Below, in pieces: positions 1-8,830 of a DNA stretch of 64,000 nt; position 1 is the stretch's first letter; the number at the start of each line of letters is the position of its first letter. The notes under the pieces were generated by a model. That model made no database searches. It was given only the letters and a program-made list of their open reading frames with translations, and was not told the DNA's origin. Position numbers and translations under genes: made by a program. This DNA comes from Hormoscilla sp. GUM202 (GTDB lineage Bacteria; Cyanobacteriota; Cyanobacteriia; Cyanobacteriales; Desertifilaceae), in assembly GCA_005518205.2 (NCBI GenBank), contig RFFC02000006.1, positions 124,001 through 188,000 of the forward strand, read 5' to 3'.

Positions 1-1134
1 GCTAAATACTTCTTTGAGGGCCGCGAATTCTGTCGGATCCCCTGCTTTGGTTCCCGTGCCATGAGCTTCGATCAGGCCCACCGTGGCGGGGGAAAAGCCT
101 GCATCTTGGTAGGCGCGACGTAAGGCTAATGCTTGCCCTGACGAACGGGGGGCGTAAATGCTCTTGTATTTGCCATCGCTGGACGTGCCGATGCCTTTGA
201 TCGTCGCATAGATGCGATCGCCATCTGCCTGGGCATCTTCCAAGCGCTTGAGCACCATCATCCCAATCCCTTCTCCCAGCATCATCCCGTCGGACTGGGC
301 GTCGAACGGCCTGGACTGTCCTTGTTTGGACAATGCTGGCGTTTTACTGAAGCTCATATACATGAAGATGGAGTTGTCAGCATCTACCCCGCCAACAATC
401 ATCATGTCGCTGCGGCGCTCTGTCAATTCGCTCAGGCCCATCCGCACCGCTGTCAGTGAACTAGCGCAGGCTGCATCTACGACGCAATTCATGCCCCCTA
501 AATCCAGACGGTTAGCAATCCGTCCAGCGATCACGTTGCCTAGCATGCCCGGAAAGGAGTTTTCTTCCCAGCCAATGTAGGCTAGTTTCATTTTCTCGAT
601 CGTATTTTGGGTGTCCTCGTCAGAGAGGCCACTGCTTTTGAGAACCTTCTCCCAAATGGGGTATTGCAGACGACTGGTCAGGGGTGTTATCAGCTTCTGG
701 CCGCCGCCGACCCCCAGCACTACACCTGTACGCTGCCGGATTGATTCGCTAGCTTGCTCGTAACCGGCATCCTTTATTGCTTGCTTGGCTACTACCACGG
801 CGAGCAACTGGGCGACATCGGTTACTTCTAGAATATTGGGGGGTAGCCCAAATTCCATGGGGTTAAAGTCGATCTCGGGGATGAAACCGCCCCGCTTGCA
901 ATAGGTTTTGTCGGGACTACCCGGGTCTGGGTTGTAGTAGTCATCAATGTTCCAGCGCGAGGGAGGCACCTCTGTTATACAATCTACTTTGCCAATGATA
1001 TTTTCCCAGTAGGCTTGCAGAGAACTGGCTTGCGGTAATATACATGCCATGCCGATGATTGCCACAGGGGTTTTACGTTTGAGTTCGCGCAGTTGGGTAA
1101 CTGGGTTTTGAAGAAGCCGGTCGTCATTGTTCAT
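1..1134 (-). CDS. PfaA/HglE-type polyketide or polyunsaturated fatty acid synthase, ketosynthase domain (partial, runs off window start)
   Basis: Translating the minus strand from the ATG at 1134 gives an open frame to the window edge. It begins with a short basic leader and then a typical ketosynthase start (PVAIIGMACILP). The condensing cysteine sits in DAACASS (around 497-517) and the first catalytic histidine in EAHGTGT (near 30-50). The second histidine lies outside the window. The segments SRWNIDDYYNPDP and CKRGGFIPEIDFNPMEFG are characteristic of the KS of PfaA-like PUFA synthases and HglE-like glycolipid synthases, rather than of ordinary modular PKS. About 378 residues are visible, so the acyltransferase and ACP domains would lie to the left. 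The product (long-chain polyketide, glycolipid or PUFA) cannot be decided from this domain alone. Confidence 0.88.
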   Translation of the reverse strand, partial: MNNDDRLLQNPVTQLRELKRKTPVAIIGMACILPQASSLQAYWENIIGKVDCITEVPPSRWNIDDYYNPDPGSPDKTYCKRGGFIPEIDFNPMEFGLPPNILEVTDVAQLLAVVVAKQAIKDAGYEQASESIRQRTGVVLGVGGGQKLITPLTSRLQYPIWEKVLKSSGLSDEDTQNTIEKMKLAYIGWEENSFPGMLGNVIAGRIANRLDLGGMNCVVDAACASSLTAVRMGLSELTERRSDMMIVGGVDADNSIFMYMSFSKTPALSKQGQSRPFDAQSDGMMLGEGIGMMVLKRLEDAQADGDRIYATIKGIGTSSDGKYKSIYAPRSSGQALALRRAYQDAGFSPATVGLIEAHGTGTKAGDPTEFAALKEVFS

Positions 1135-1589
1135 GTGATTGACAAAAGATCTTGGATTGCCAGATCTTTATAAAATATAGTGATCCTAAATCATTTGTGT
1201 AAACATTCTGCGCCTAGCAGCGCCCAAACCATTGAGGGGTAATAATTTCAGCTTTCCGTGGTCAACCCGTGCAAGTAGCGCCCAGCCTAGGCGTCTTTTG
1301 TGCGATTAGCGCTCTTGCGTGGAGATGCAGTAGGAGACGCGCTCCGGGAACCCTACGCTGCTCCAGGAGATGCGGGGCACGGGCGCCGTCCTCCGCAGCC
1401 CAACCAGATCTTGAGAGTCTTCACCCCGTCCCCTTGGCTTAAGTACCATTGCCATCGCACTAAAAACCTTTTTTCCGTGAGCCAAGTAACTATAGAGTTG
1501 TTCATCCCGTCTTCCTCTCCCCAGAAACTAATCGATTGGGTAACCAAGTTATAATAACTTTTGTTAAGATACCCCAAACACCACTGTTG
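1135..1589. other. Intergenic region with short dispersed repeats, divergent promoters
   Basis: This gap lies between two divergent genes. It holds a GC-rich block of imperfect short repeats at about 1300-1400 (GGAGATGC...GGAGACGCGCTCC...GGAGATGC) followed by AT-rich sequence next to the rightward gene. I see no convincing coding sequence here; the open frames across it have no family resemblance. Confidence 0.5.
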
Positions 1590-1919
1590 ATGAATAATCC
1601 AGTAGTTTACGCTTTTTTAGTTGGCAGGGCCCTAGCAGAAGCTCTCGGCGAGCAGCTACAATATACCCTGACAGATGCCGCCAGTACACTGGGTAAGTTC
1701 GATGCCGAGCAACGGGAAAGCTGGCGCAACTTTGCCGAGCAAGTGATGGCGCGAGCCGACCAGGCCCAAGCAACTGCAACGGTTCGGACAACTCCGATAG
1801 CCGTTGCCCCCAATGGTACCCAGCCATCGGACCTGCAAGAGATAATCGATAAACTGCGGGCAGAAACCGCTCAGTTACGAGCTGAGTTGCAACGCTATCG
1901 CTCGCGAAGCGGCGCATAA
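1590..1919 (+). CDS. Small conserved cyanobacterial protein (DUF6825-like)
   Basis: A 109-residue protein starting MNNPVVYAFLVGRALAEALG. The ATG at 1590 is preferred over the in-frame codon at 1536 because the conserved N-terminus MNNPVVYAF begins there. The first about 40 residues are a hydrophobic/amphipathic segment with a GKFDAEQRE motif, followed by a low-complexity linker and a C-terminal coiled coil (DLQEIIDKLRAETAQLRAELQRY). I recall this pattern from small cyanobacterial proteins of the DUF6825 type, whose function I cannot state. It stands 28 bp ahead of the AarF-family kinase gene, so the two may be co-transcribed. Confidence 0.6.
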   Translation: MNNPVVYAFLVGRALAEALGEQLQYTLTDAASTLGKFDAEQRESWRNFAEQVMARADQAQATATVRTTPIAVAPNGTQPSDLQEIIDKLRAETAQLRAELQRYRSRSGA

Positions 1920-1947
1920 ACTCATTTCTGGACACAGACCAAGCATT

Positions 1948-3651
1948 TTGAAACTGACCGAACGCATGGAAAAAGCCTATAACGATCGGGCTTATCGGTG
2001 GAATCGCCCTAAATATTCTCGTCACCGGCGATTCCTGGATATCTGGACCTTTGTCTGGCTGTTACTGGGAGGATTCTGGCTGAACGGCAAACCCTGGAGC
2101 TACCGGGGTGGTATGACTTCCGAGAAGAAAACGGTCAGACGCCGCGAGCAAGCGGTCTGGATCCGCGAGAGCCTTTTGGATTTGGGCCCTACGTTTATCA
2201 AGGTAGGGCAGTTATTCTCCACTAGAGCCGATCTATTTCCGACTGAATATGTCGAAGAACTCTCTAAACTGCAAGATAAGGTGCCAGCTTTTGGCTACGA
2301 GCAGGTGGAGGAGATCGTCGGCCAGGACTTAGGTAAGAATATCACCGAACTATACCGCAGTTTTGACCCCATACCCCTGGCAGCAGCTAGCTTAGGTCAA
2401 GTCCATAGAGCTATGCTACACACCGGCGAAGAGGTAGTAGTAAAGGTGCAACGACCGGGGTTGCGGCAGCTATTTACCATAGATTTGGGCATTCTCAAGG
2501 GCATTACCCGCTACTTTCAAAATCATCCTCGATGGGGTAGGGGTCGCGACTGGCTCGGCATTTATGATGAATGCTGCCGGATCCTCTGGCAAGAGATAGA
2601 TTATCTTAATGAAGGTCGCAATGCCGATACCTTTCGCCGCAATTTTCGCTCTTGTAGCTGGGTGCAGGTTCCCAGAGTGTACTGGCGCTATACATCAGGC
2701 CGCGTTCTCACCTTGGAGTACATCCCGGGAATTAAGATTAGCCATTACGAAGCACTAGAAGCGGCGGGTCTCGATCGCAAGAATTTGGCCCAACAGGGTG
2801 CCAAGGCCTATCTGATGCAAATCCTCAACAATGGCTTTTTTCACGCCGATCCCCACCCGGGGAATATTGCAGTTAGCCCAGAAGGAGCGCTGATATTCTA
2901 TGATTTCGGTATGATGGGGCAGATCCAGGCGATCACGAGGGAGAAACTCCTAGATACCTTTTTTGGCATTGCCCAAAAAGACGGAAACCGGGTGATGAAT
3001 TCCCTGATAGAGTTAGGTGCCTTAGCCCCTGTCGAAGATATGGGACCGGTGCGGCGATCGATCCAGTATATGCTGGATAATTTTATGGATCGGCCCTTTG
3101 AAAACCAGTCGGTCAATCAAATCAGTGATGACTTGTATGAGATCGCCTACGACCAGCCTTTTCGCTTTCCGGCTACCTTTACCTTCGTGATGCGGGCCTT
3201 CTCTACTCTAGAAGGTGTTGGTAAGGGCCTAGACCCGGAGTTTAACTTTATGGAGGTAGCAAGACCGTTTGCCACGCAGATTATGACCAATGGAAACTCT
3301 ACGTCAGGAAATGACCTGTTTAGCGAACTTGGCCGTCAAGCTGCCGAGGTGAGTAATACGGCCTTGAGTCTGCCGCGACGCCTGGAGATGACCCTCGATA
3401 AGCTAGAACAGGGAGATATCCGCCTGCGGGTCCGTTCTACGGAAACAGATAGGCTGATTAGACGCCTCAGTAGCGTTAATATGGCAACTAATTATGTATT
3501 GTCGATCGCTGCTTTGACATTATCAGCTACAATACTCTTTGTCAGCGGTTATCCAGGGTTAGCGGTGGTGGTGGTGGCTGGAGCGACAATATTAGCAGTC
3601 GTCCTGTTCCGCCTGCTCCGCTCCATCAGCCGTCTGGATCGTATGCCTTGA
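1948..3651 (+). CDS. ABC1/AarF (UbiB-like) atypical protein kinase
   Basis: A 567-residue ABC1K-family protein. Diagnostic features are the KxGQ-type motif FIKVGQLFSTRADLFP, the Ala-rich nucleotide loop AAASLGQVHRA, the lysine in VVVKVQRPG, the catalytic region FFHADPHPGNIAV and the metal-binding YDFGMMG. The C-terminus has one or two predicted transmembrane helices (about residues 510-555), as usual in plastid and cyanobacterial members. The family supports prenylquinone biosynthesis and photosynthetic membrane homeostasis through ATPase/kinase activity. The first codon here is TTG at 1948; an in-frame ATG at 1966 is an equally plausible start. A PP2C phosphatase follows 42 bp downstream. 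Confidence 0.92.
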   Translation: MKLTERMEKAYNDRAYRWNRPKYSRHRRFLDIWTFVWLLLGGFWLNGKPWSYRGGMTSEKKTVRRREQAVWIRESLLDLGPTFIKVGQLFSTRADLFPTEYVEELSKLQDKVPAFGYEQVEEIVGQDLGKNITELYRSFDPIPLAAASLGQVHRAMLHTGEEVVVKVQRPGLRQLFTIDLGILKGITRYFQNHPRWGRGRDWLGIYDECCRILWQEIDYLNEGRNADTFRRNFRSCSWVQVPRVYWRYTSGRVLTLEYIPGIKISHYEALEAAGLDRKNLAQQGAKAYLMQILNNGFFHADPHPGNIAVSPEGALIFYDFGMMGQIQAITREKLLDTFFGIAQKDGNRVMNSLIELGALAPVEDMGPVRRSIQYMLDNFMDRPFENQSVNQISDDLYEIAYDQPFRFPATFTFVMRAFSTLEGVGKGLDPEFNFMEVARPFATQIMTNGNSTSGNDLFSELGRQAAEVSNTALSLPRRLEMTLDKLEQGDIRLRVRSTETDRLIRRLSSVNMATNYVLSIAALTLSATILFVSGYPGLAVVVVAGATILAVVLFRLLRSISRLDRMP

Positions 3652-3693
3652 TAAACATGTTAAATTGCTGTTTAATGCTGCTAACTCTTATTT

Positions 3694-4434
3694 ATGAAAC
3701 GCTTCTTCACAGGTCTAACTGATACAGGAGTTGTCCGTTCCGTCAATCAAGATCATTACTATTGCGATTCCGAAGGGCGCTTTTTTATCGTTGCAGATGG
3801 CATGGGAGGCCATACGGGCGGTCAAGAGGCAAGTCAGATAGCAACGGCCACCATTGCCAGTTATCTGCTCGACAAGTGGGATAGTTCCGACCCATCCCAA
3901 AATCTGCTTGAGGAGGCTTTAAAAAAGGCAAATCAAGCAATCTTGCTCGATCAACAGCAGCATCCAGAACGATCGGATATGGGGACAACGATCGTGGTGC
4001 TGATGTTTAGAGAAGATCAACACCAACCCTGGTGCGCTCATATTGGAGATTCTCGCCTCTATAGGTTGCGGGGACATGGCCTAGAGCAAATTACTGAAGA
4101 TCATACTTGGGTGGCCCGTGCGGTAAGTTCGGGCGCGCTTAATCCAGAACTGGCGCGGACCCATCCTTGGCGTCATGTATTGTCTCAATGTCTGGGTCGC
4201 GATGACTTGGGCGACATCGAAGTCCAATGCCTAGACGTGCAAGCAGGCGATCGCCTACTTCTTTGCAGTGACGGATTGACTGAAGAACTATCTGACCACC
4301 AGATTGAGTCTAAACTCAAAACCATTCGCGCCAGTGAAAAAGCTGCCCAAACTCTGATTGACACCGCGAAAGACAAGGGCGGACGGGATAATATCACCGT
4401 AGTGATTGTGATGATTGACGACAATTCCTATTGA
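3694..4434 (+). CDS. PP2C-family serine/threonine protein phosphatase
   Basis: A 246-residue soluble PPM/PP2C phosphatase. The metal-binding motifs are visible in order: SVNQDHY near the N-terminus, VADGMGGHTGG (about residues 30-40), IGDSRLYRLR, CSDGLTEELSD and the C-terminal GGRDNITVVIV. The length matches the compact bacterial catalytic domain (PstP/PphA type) with no added sensor domain. It would remove phosphate from Ser/Thr residues with Mn/Mg. It sits directly behind the ABC1 kinase gene in the same direction, which suggests a shared transcript. Its stop codon runs straight into a GAAAATT heptamer repeat. Confidence 0.93.
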   Translation: MKRFFTGLTDTGVVRSVNQDHYYCDSEGRFFIVADGMGGHTGGQEASQIATATIASYLLDKWDSSDPSQNLLEEALKKANQAILLDQQQHPERSDMGTTIVVLMFREDQHQPWCAHIGDSRLYRLRGHGLEQITEDHTWVARAVSSGALNPELARTHPWRHVLSQCLGRDDLGDIEVQCLDVQAGDRLLLCSDGLTEELSDHQIESKLKTIRASEKAAQTLIDTAKDKGGRDNITVVIVMIDDNSY

Positions 4435-4480
4435 AAATTGAGAATTGAAAATTGAAAATTGAAAATTGAAAATTGAAAAT
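4435..4480. repeat. Heptanucleotide tandem repeat (GAAAATT)n
   Basis: Several head-to-tail copies of GAAAATT, one with a GAGAATT variant, follow the phosphatase stop codon. Short tandemly repeated heptamers of this kind are common in cyanobacteria. Similar GAAAATT or GAATTTT runs recur near 6007-6036 and 30760-30790. Confidence 0.85.
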
Positions 4481-4619
4481 TGTTGCCAATTAGGGGGATG
4501 ATAGAGGTTGTTGACGATCGGTTGATGGTCATAAATATTTATATATGACTAGATGATCGTCTAACCATAGGCCCACTTCTTATTAGCAATTAGCAACCAT
4601 CATCCCGAAAAGACGGAAC

Positions 4620-4655
4620 TAACCCCAGAAACTGATTGTTTCTGGGGTATTTTGT
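4620..4655 (+). terminator. Rho-independent-type hairpin
   Basis: ACCCCAGAAAC, a 5-nt loop, and GTTTCTGGGGT form a perfect 11-bp stem, followed by ATTTTGTTC. It lies between the phosphatase and nblA and most likely ends the upstream transcript. The U-tract is short, so efficiency is uncertain. Confidence 0.65.
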
Positions 4656-4817
4656 TCGTCATGAGCATCTTTACTCATAGCAACTTGCTAAAACTAAATT
4701 AGTTGCTCATATCGAACTATAGGCAATATGTCAAATATCTGTTATATTTTGTAATATAACGAGCTGAGTTGACTCTGGCCATAGGATATAGAGCATCATT
4801 TCATTTGGGAGAAAATC

Positions 4818-5000
4818 ATGAATCAGCCTATACAACTGTCTTTAGAACAGCAATTTTCCATCCGCTCTTTTCAGAGCCAAGTGCAGAAAATGAGCCGGGA
4901 GCAGGCTCAGGAATTCTTAGTCAAGCTCTATGAGCAAATGCTCGTGCGCGAAAATATGTACAAGCAGTTTATCAAGTACGAGTGGGGATTAGAACCTTAG
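4818..5000 (+). CDS. nblA: Phycobilisome degradation protein NblA
   Basis: A 60-residue protein with the NblA pattern: LSLEQQFSIRSF...SREQAQEFLVKLYEQMLVRENMYKQFIK. NblA is a small helical adaptor that brings the Clp protease to phycobilisomes during nitrogen or other nutrient starvation. The length is usual for the family. A purine-rich GGGAGAAAATC precedes the ATG. The 160 bp upstream are AT-rich and without coding sequence, fitting a regulated promoter, but I cannot point to a specific NtcA or NblR site with confidence. Confidence 0.93.
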   Translation: MNQPIQLSLEQQFSIRSFQSQVQKMSREQAQEFLVKLYEQMLVRENMYKQFIKYEWGLEP

Positions 5001-5071
5001 CTCCGAGATAGAGATTATGGTGATAATGTAGGGGAGTCCGAAATTTACCAAACCCTAAAATTGTAGCTCCT

Positions 5072-5947
5072 ATGTTTAAGCGTGCTTTAATCTCTACGGA
5101 TTTATCGGACGGTTTGCATCGGCTAGTAGATTTTGTGCCAGATCTGGCTGCCAGTGGTTTGCAGCAAATTGTTTTCCTGCATACTGTACCCCTGTGGCAG
5201 GAGGGGAGAATCCCCAGGGAAGACACGGAAAAAATACAGAGTGCGAAATCGCGCCTGTCCGTGGCACAAGTCCCTTCCGGAGTTGATGTCAAAGTTGAGG
5301 TCTTCACCTCTAATAAACCTCATGAGGCGATTTTGCAGACCGCCGAAACCTACCAGTCAGATATCATTATCTTGGGTGCTTCTACCCAGAATCTGCTGAA
5401 CGAAAAGCTGTTTGGTTCTACCAGCGTGACTGTATCTCAGCAAACGGAAACTCCGTTGATGGTGCTGCGCCCCCGGCTAGTCTCTATCTACACCACCGAG
5501 GAGCTTTCCTTGCGCTGTCAGCATCTGTTCCGCTATTTGATGATTCCTTACGATGGCAGCGACTCAGCTGATTATTTGGTCCAACAGATTAAGCAATACG
5601 CCCAAGACCGCCCGGCCTCGGGACTGTCCCATTGTCTGCTGATCTGGGTAGTTGAGGAGGGGGGGATCAGGGAATTGCGCAAGCATGAAGAATTACAACT
5701 TGCCCGGGAAACCCTCGCATCAGTTAAAGCAGATTTGTCACAACTAGATTTGGAGGTAATTGTGGAGATGCGGCAAGGAGATCCCCTGCCAGAGATTTTT
5801 AATGCGGCTCTGGAATATGATATCGCGGCGATCGCCATCACCTCTTTACGGGACAACAAGTTACTGGACTGGTCAGTTCCCAGCTTTAGTAACCAGCTGC
5901 TGCGTCGCAGTTGGCATCCGATCGTCTTTTTTCCGCCCCCTCGCTAG
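5072..5947 (+). CDS. Universal stress protein with two UspA domains
   Basis: A 291-residue tandem Usp protein. Domain 1 (about 1-135) starts MFKRALISTDLSDGLHRLVD and ends with the ATP-binding-type signature LGAST...NEKLFGSTSVTVSQQTETPLMVLRP. Domain 2 (about 150-290) starts RYLMIPYDGSDSADYLV and has a weaker signature (ITSLRDNKLLDWSVPSFSNQLLRRSWHPIVFF). Such proteins are cytoplasmic and respond to stress; the exact ligand is unknown. It is 71 bp downstream of nblA in the same direction but separated by a non-coding gap. Confidence 0.9.
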   Translation: MFKRALISTDLSDGLHRLVDFVPDLAASGLQQIVFLHTVPLWQEGRIPREDTEKIQSAKSRLSVAQVPSGVDVKVEVFTSNKPHEAILQTAETYQSDIIILGASTQNLLNEKLFGSTSVTVSQQTETPLMVLRPRLVSIYTTEELSLRCQHLFRYLMIPYDGSDSADYLVQQIKQYAQDRPASGLSHCLLIWVVEEGGIRELRKHEELQLARETLASVKADLSQLDLEVIVEMRQGDPLPEIFNAALEYDIAAIAITSLRDNKLLDWSVPSFSNQLLRRSWHPIVFFPPPR

Positions 5948-5999
5948 TGCAGCGCGGCAGAAATAATCCACCAGCCGGAAGTGGCTCAAAGCCTTGCTC

Positions 6000-6040
6000 C
6001 GAAAGAATTTTGAATTTTGAATTTTGAATTTTGAATTCCG
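6000..6040. repeat. GAATTTT tandem repeat
   Basis: Four or so copies of (T)GAATTTT in tandem at about 6007-6036, the reverse-sense relative of the GAAAATT repeats elsewhere in the window. It lies between the stress-protein gene and the convergent kinase remnant. Confidence 0.7.
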
Positions 6041-6068
6041 CGCAGCGGCACTAGGGCCATCATCGTGG

Positions 6069-6884
6069 TTAGGAATTGCCGCTATCGGAACCGGAGGAAA
6101 AAGAAACCGTATCATCCGATTCCAGTTTAAGTAGAATCTGCGGTTGCAGCTTGTCAAGCTCTTGCTTGAGCAGTTCTTTACTCAGGCTCGGTTGGCTCTC
6201 TGGCAACAGCTGACTCTTGTTCCTCCAGTCTAGGAGCCGGCGACATTGCTCTTGGCTGAGAGAGATTGTCATCACCTCAGCACAGGTATGGGGCCCCTCC
6301 AAGGGAAACAATAGCAGCCGGTAGCGACCTATTTCCCCCAACTGTCTGGCCATTTCCTGTCCGGTAGCTGTCTTTAAATCCAGATAGCAAGGTAGCCATC
6401 TCGGACCCTGGGGCTGGTTGTAGAGGACTGTCAGCCACAGCACCATTGGATGGGGAGCCATCGAGCACAGAAAGTTTTTGTAGAGCTTATTATAGAGTTT
6501 GTTTACCTGACGCTGCTCAATTTCCCGTGCAGATAGCATCGCCCATAGGGTCACCAAGGTCTGGCACCCTCCCGAACCCACTTCGATCGAGTGGGGAAAA
6601 ACAATTTGAGCAATGGGTTTATTCTTGGGCCAAGACTGGGCCTGACAGATTTGAACTGCCCCAGGTATATCCTCCCGTTGCGGCTGAGCTACTATTAACT
6701 GGGCCGATTTTTCCGGAACGGTGGGGGCTTTGCTAATCGGTTGGTCCTGTGGCTGGGACGGGGCGCGAGAGAGGGTTTTGCTAATCGGTTGCTTCTGTGG
6801 CTGCTCCTGTGGCTGCTTCTGTGGCTGCTTCTGTGGCTGCTCCTGTGGCTGGGACGGGGCGCGATCGGCTTTTTCTAGGACTTG
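6069..6884 (-). pseudogene. C-terminal half of a Ser/Thr kinase gene, cut off by an IS982 element
   Basis: On the minus strand the frame is open from the IS edge (6884) to a TAA at 6069. It reads LQVLEKADRAPSQPQ, then a Gln/Pro-rich repeat region (QPQKQ and QPQEQ units), the segment PTVPEKSAQ (a copy of the short repeat discussed below), and a globular region of about 170 residues ending SSGSDSGNS. If the 1020-bp IS and one copy of its 7-bp target duplication are removed, this frame joins exactly to the kinase at 7912-8772 (REIINTL + QVLEK) and gives one 558-residue protein. The globular domain resembles regulatory tails of other cyanobacterial kinases, but its function is unknown. A GTG at 6581 could start a shorter product, but the frame continues well upstream, so it is not the natural start. 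Confidence 0.8.
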
Positions 6885-6891
6885 TAAAGTA

Positions 6892-7911
6892 ACTCAAGTT
6901 GCGACCTATAAAAATTGGATACAAAAAGCTATGATAAAGAGAATTATTTTCAACTCGAATCCCTTAGATGTAACAGCATGAATTGACTTGGGAAACAAAT
7001 TTGTGATTCGACTAAAACAGGTTTCAACTTGTTTTCTTGTTACTTTTTGTATTAATTCAAAACAAGAAGATTCTTTTCTTTTTGAGTTCTTTTTTCGCAA
7101 AGGTTTTAACATTCTACTTGACGACTCTTTTAGTAAATCTTCTAATTGATAATCATTATAAGCTTTATCTCCATAAACTCTTGAATTTGATGGTAAGTCA
7201 AAGCCAAAAGATTGCAAAACTTTAACATCATTATAACTACCAGCAGCTCGATAAAATTCTATTGGCTTTCCATTTTTGTTTACCAACATATGAACTCTTA
7301 ATCCATAAAAATAACGTTTTTTACTGGCAATATACCCTCGATATTCTTCCTTGTTATAAATTTGGCATCTATCAATCCTAATATTATCACATACTGGCAC
7401 CGGGAAACTATCAAGAATATATTCTTGACCCGGATTGAGCTCTTTAAATGTTTGCGCTCTAACTTGGAAGAAAAACATCCAAATTGGTTCGTCAATATTG
7501 TGTAATCGACGATTGAACCTACTTTTACTTAACAGATTTTTTATATACTTGTGTTCGACCATAAATTGACAAGAGCGCTCGTAGCGAAGCGTGTCCTCCG
7601 AAAAAATATGCAGCAACTAATCCGACTGTCATCACTTCGGCATTGTTCATTTTTACTTGTGGATCTTATGAATATATTTAACGCTTTTAGGAGCTGGTCA
7701 CAAAGAACAAAAATTGTTGTAATCATATCTTCCATCATCTACATCCCCCAGCAATTAACTATTATTTTAGTACATTATAACCTATAAACAGCCAACCCGC
7801 CGTCTAGCACAAAAAAAATATAATTTTGTATCAAAAGCTACGAAATATCCCAAATATCTGTAAAGTCTAAGTGGGTAATTCATATTTTTTTTAATAGGTC
7901 GCAACTTAGGT
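6892..7911 (-). mobile_element. IS982-family insertion sequence, 1020 bp, with perfect 7-bp target duplication
   Basis: The ends are imperfect inverted repeats: ACTCAAGTTGCGACCTAT on the left and the complement of ACCTAAGTTGCGACCTAT on the right. The flanking 7-mer TAAAGTA occurs at 6885-6891 and again at 7912-7918. The single transposase gene is on the minus strand and is disrupted, so the copy is not autonomous. The insertion lies inside a kinase gene and supplies the stop codon that now ends the kinase. The same terminal sequences occur in the 153-bp element at 29122-29274. Confidence 0.92.
6906..7738 (-). pseudogene. IS982 transposase, disrupted by two frameshifts
   Basis: Family-typical blocks lie in different frames. 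The N-terminus MMEDMITTIFVLCDQLLKAL runs from 7738. MNNAEVMTVGLVAAYFFGG follows in a second frame. The catalytic body from about 7616 (MVEHKYIKNLLSKSRFNRRL, ILDSFPVPVC, YRGYIASKKRYFYG, RVYGDKAYNDY) is in a third. The first aspartate (LDSFP) and second (YGDKAY) of the DDE triad are intact. At the second shift, near 7567-7585, the sequence is GCGCTCGTAGCGAAGCGTG, which looks like an inserted short GC-rich repeat rather than native transposase sequence. Confidence 0.85.
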
Positions 7912-8772
7912 TAAAGTATTGATAATTTCTCTGGCGCTTTGGGGACGAGACTTGGGGTTTTTGGCCAGACATTTGATCGCCAACTTTTCTAGTTCCTGGG
8001 GCAGATTTAAGTTAGGAGCTACCGACTTAAAAGACCGAGGGGCTTGAGATTTATGAGCTTTATACCAGGCCCCGAAACTGTGGGTTTCTGCCATTAAGGG
8101 CATTTTTCCCGTTAGCATTTGGAACATCATCACCCCCAGACTATACAGGTCTGAGGCGCTGGTTAATTCCTTGCCATCCATCTGTTCTGGGGAAGAGTAG
8201 GCCAAAGTCCCCATGAAACAATTGGTCATTCCTCCGTCTTCTTGGAGCAGCTTAGCAATGCCAAAGTCTAGTATCTTCACTAGCTCCCCTAAGGTCGGGT
8301 CTTGACTTACCAGAATATTGCTGGGCTTAATATCTCGATGGATGATGGGAATGGTTTTGCCCTCTTTTTGGATGCCTGCGTGGGCACGCTCTAAACCCAA
8401 GGATATTTTGCGGGTTAGGCTCAAAAACCGAGGTAATAATAGCGGTCGTTCACTGATAATTTCATTCAGGCTATCCCCCCGCAGATATTCCATTACGTAG
8501 AAGGGGATTTCTTCGCTGACGCCATAGTCCGTCACCCGGACTATGTGCATGCTGTTCTGCCCTAATAAAGCGCTCGTCTTCGCTTCGGTTTCAAACCGTT
8601 CGCGCATCCTTTTGTTCAGCATCGCCTGGGAGAGGAACTTGACGGCAACTTTTACCCCTCCCACTCTCATATCCTCGGCCAGATACACCTGGCCCATTGC
8701 TCCGCGTCCTATCGGCTCTACTAGCTGATAGCGATTGAATAGTATGCGGCCTATATTAGAGTCAATGGGCAT
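7906..8772 (-). CDS. Serine/threonine protein kinase, catalytic domain (truncated by IS982)
   Basis: A 288-residue Hanks-type kinase catalytic domain. Visible motifs: P-loop IGRGAMGQVY (residues 21-30), catalytic lysine VAVKFL (Lys45), HRDIKPSN (145-152), DFG (169-171), activation segment GTLAYSSPEQMDG and DLYSLGVMMFQMLTGKMP. The catalytic domain is complete up to the last helix (RPQSAREIINTL). The final Thr and the TAA stop come from the IS982 end. The native protein had a further 271 residues (6069-6884). The truncated protein may still be an active kinase, but it lacks its Gln/Pro linker and C-terminal domain. No transmembrane segment is seen. Confidence 0.92.
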   Translation of the reverse strand: MPIDSNIGRILFNRYQLVEPIGRGAMGQVYLAEDMRVGGVKVAVKFLSQAMLNKRMRERFETEAKTSALLGQNSMHIVRVTDYGVSEEIPFYVMEYLRGDSLNEIISERPLLLPRFLSLTRKISLGLERAHAGIQKEGKTIPIIHRDIKPSNILVSQDPTLGELVKILDFGIAKLLQEDGGMTNCFMGTLAYSSPEQMDGKELTSASDLYSLGVMMFQMLTGKMPLMAETHSFGAWYKAHKSQAPRSFKSVAPNLNLPQELEKLAIKCLAKNPKSRPQSAREIINTLT

Positions 8773-8830
8773 GTAAGTTGTTAGTTGTCAGTTGTTAGTT
8801 GTCAATACAAGCATTTTGCCTGCGGTCAGA

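Noticed and set aside
3785..3988. Minus-strand frames opposite the phosphatase and other housekeeping genes
   Set aside because: Shadows of strongly conserved genes on the other strand, with no family signal.
6069..6581. Independent gene starting at GTG 6581
   Set aside because: The frame is open and protein-like well upstream to the IS edge and joins the kinase in frame, so it is the tail of that gene.
6446..6981. Plus-strand frames with Cys/Gly repeats (GCFCGCSCG)
   Set aside because: They are the reverse reading of the CAG/CCA-rich Gln-Pro linker of the kinase tail.
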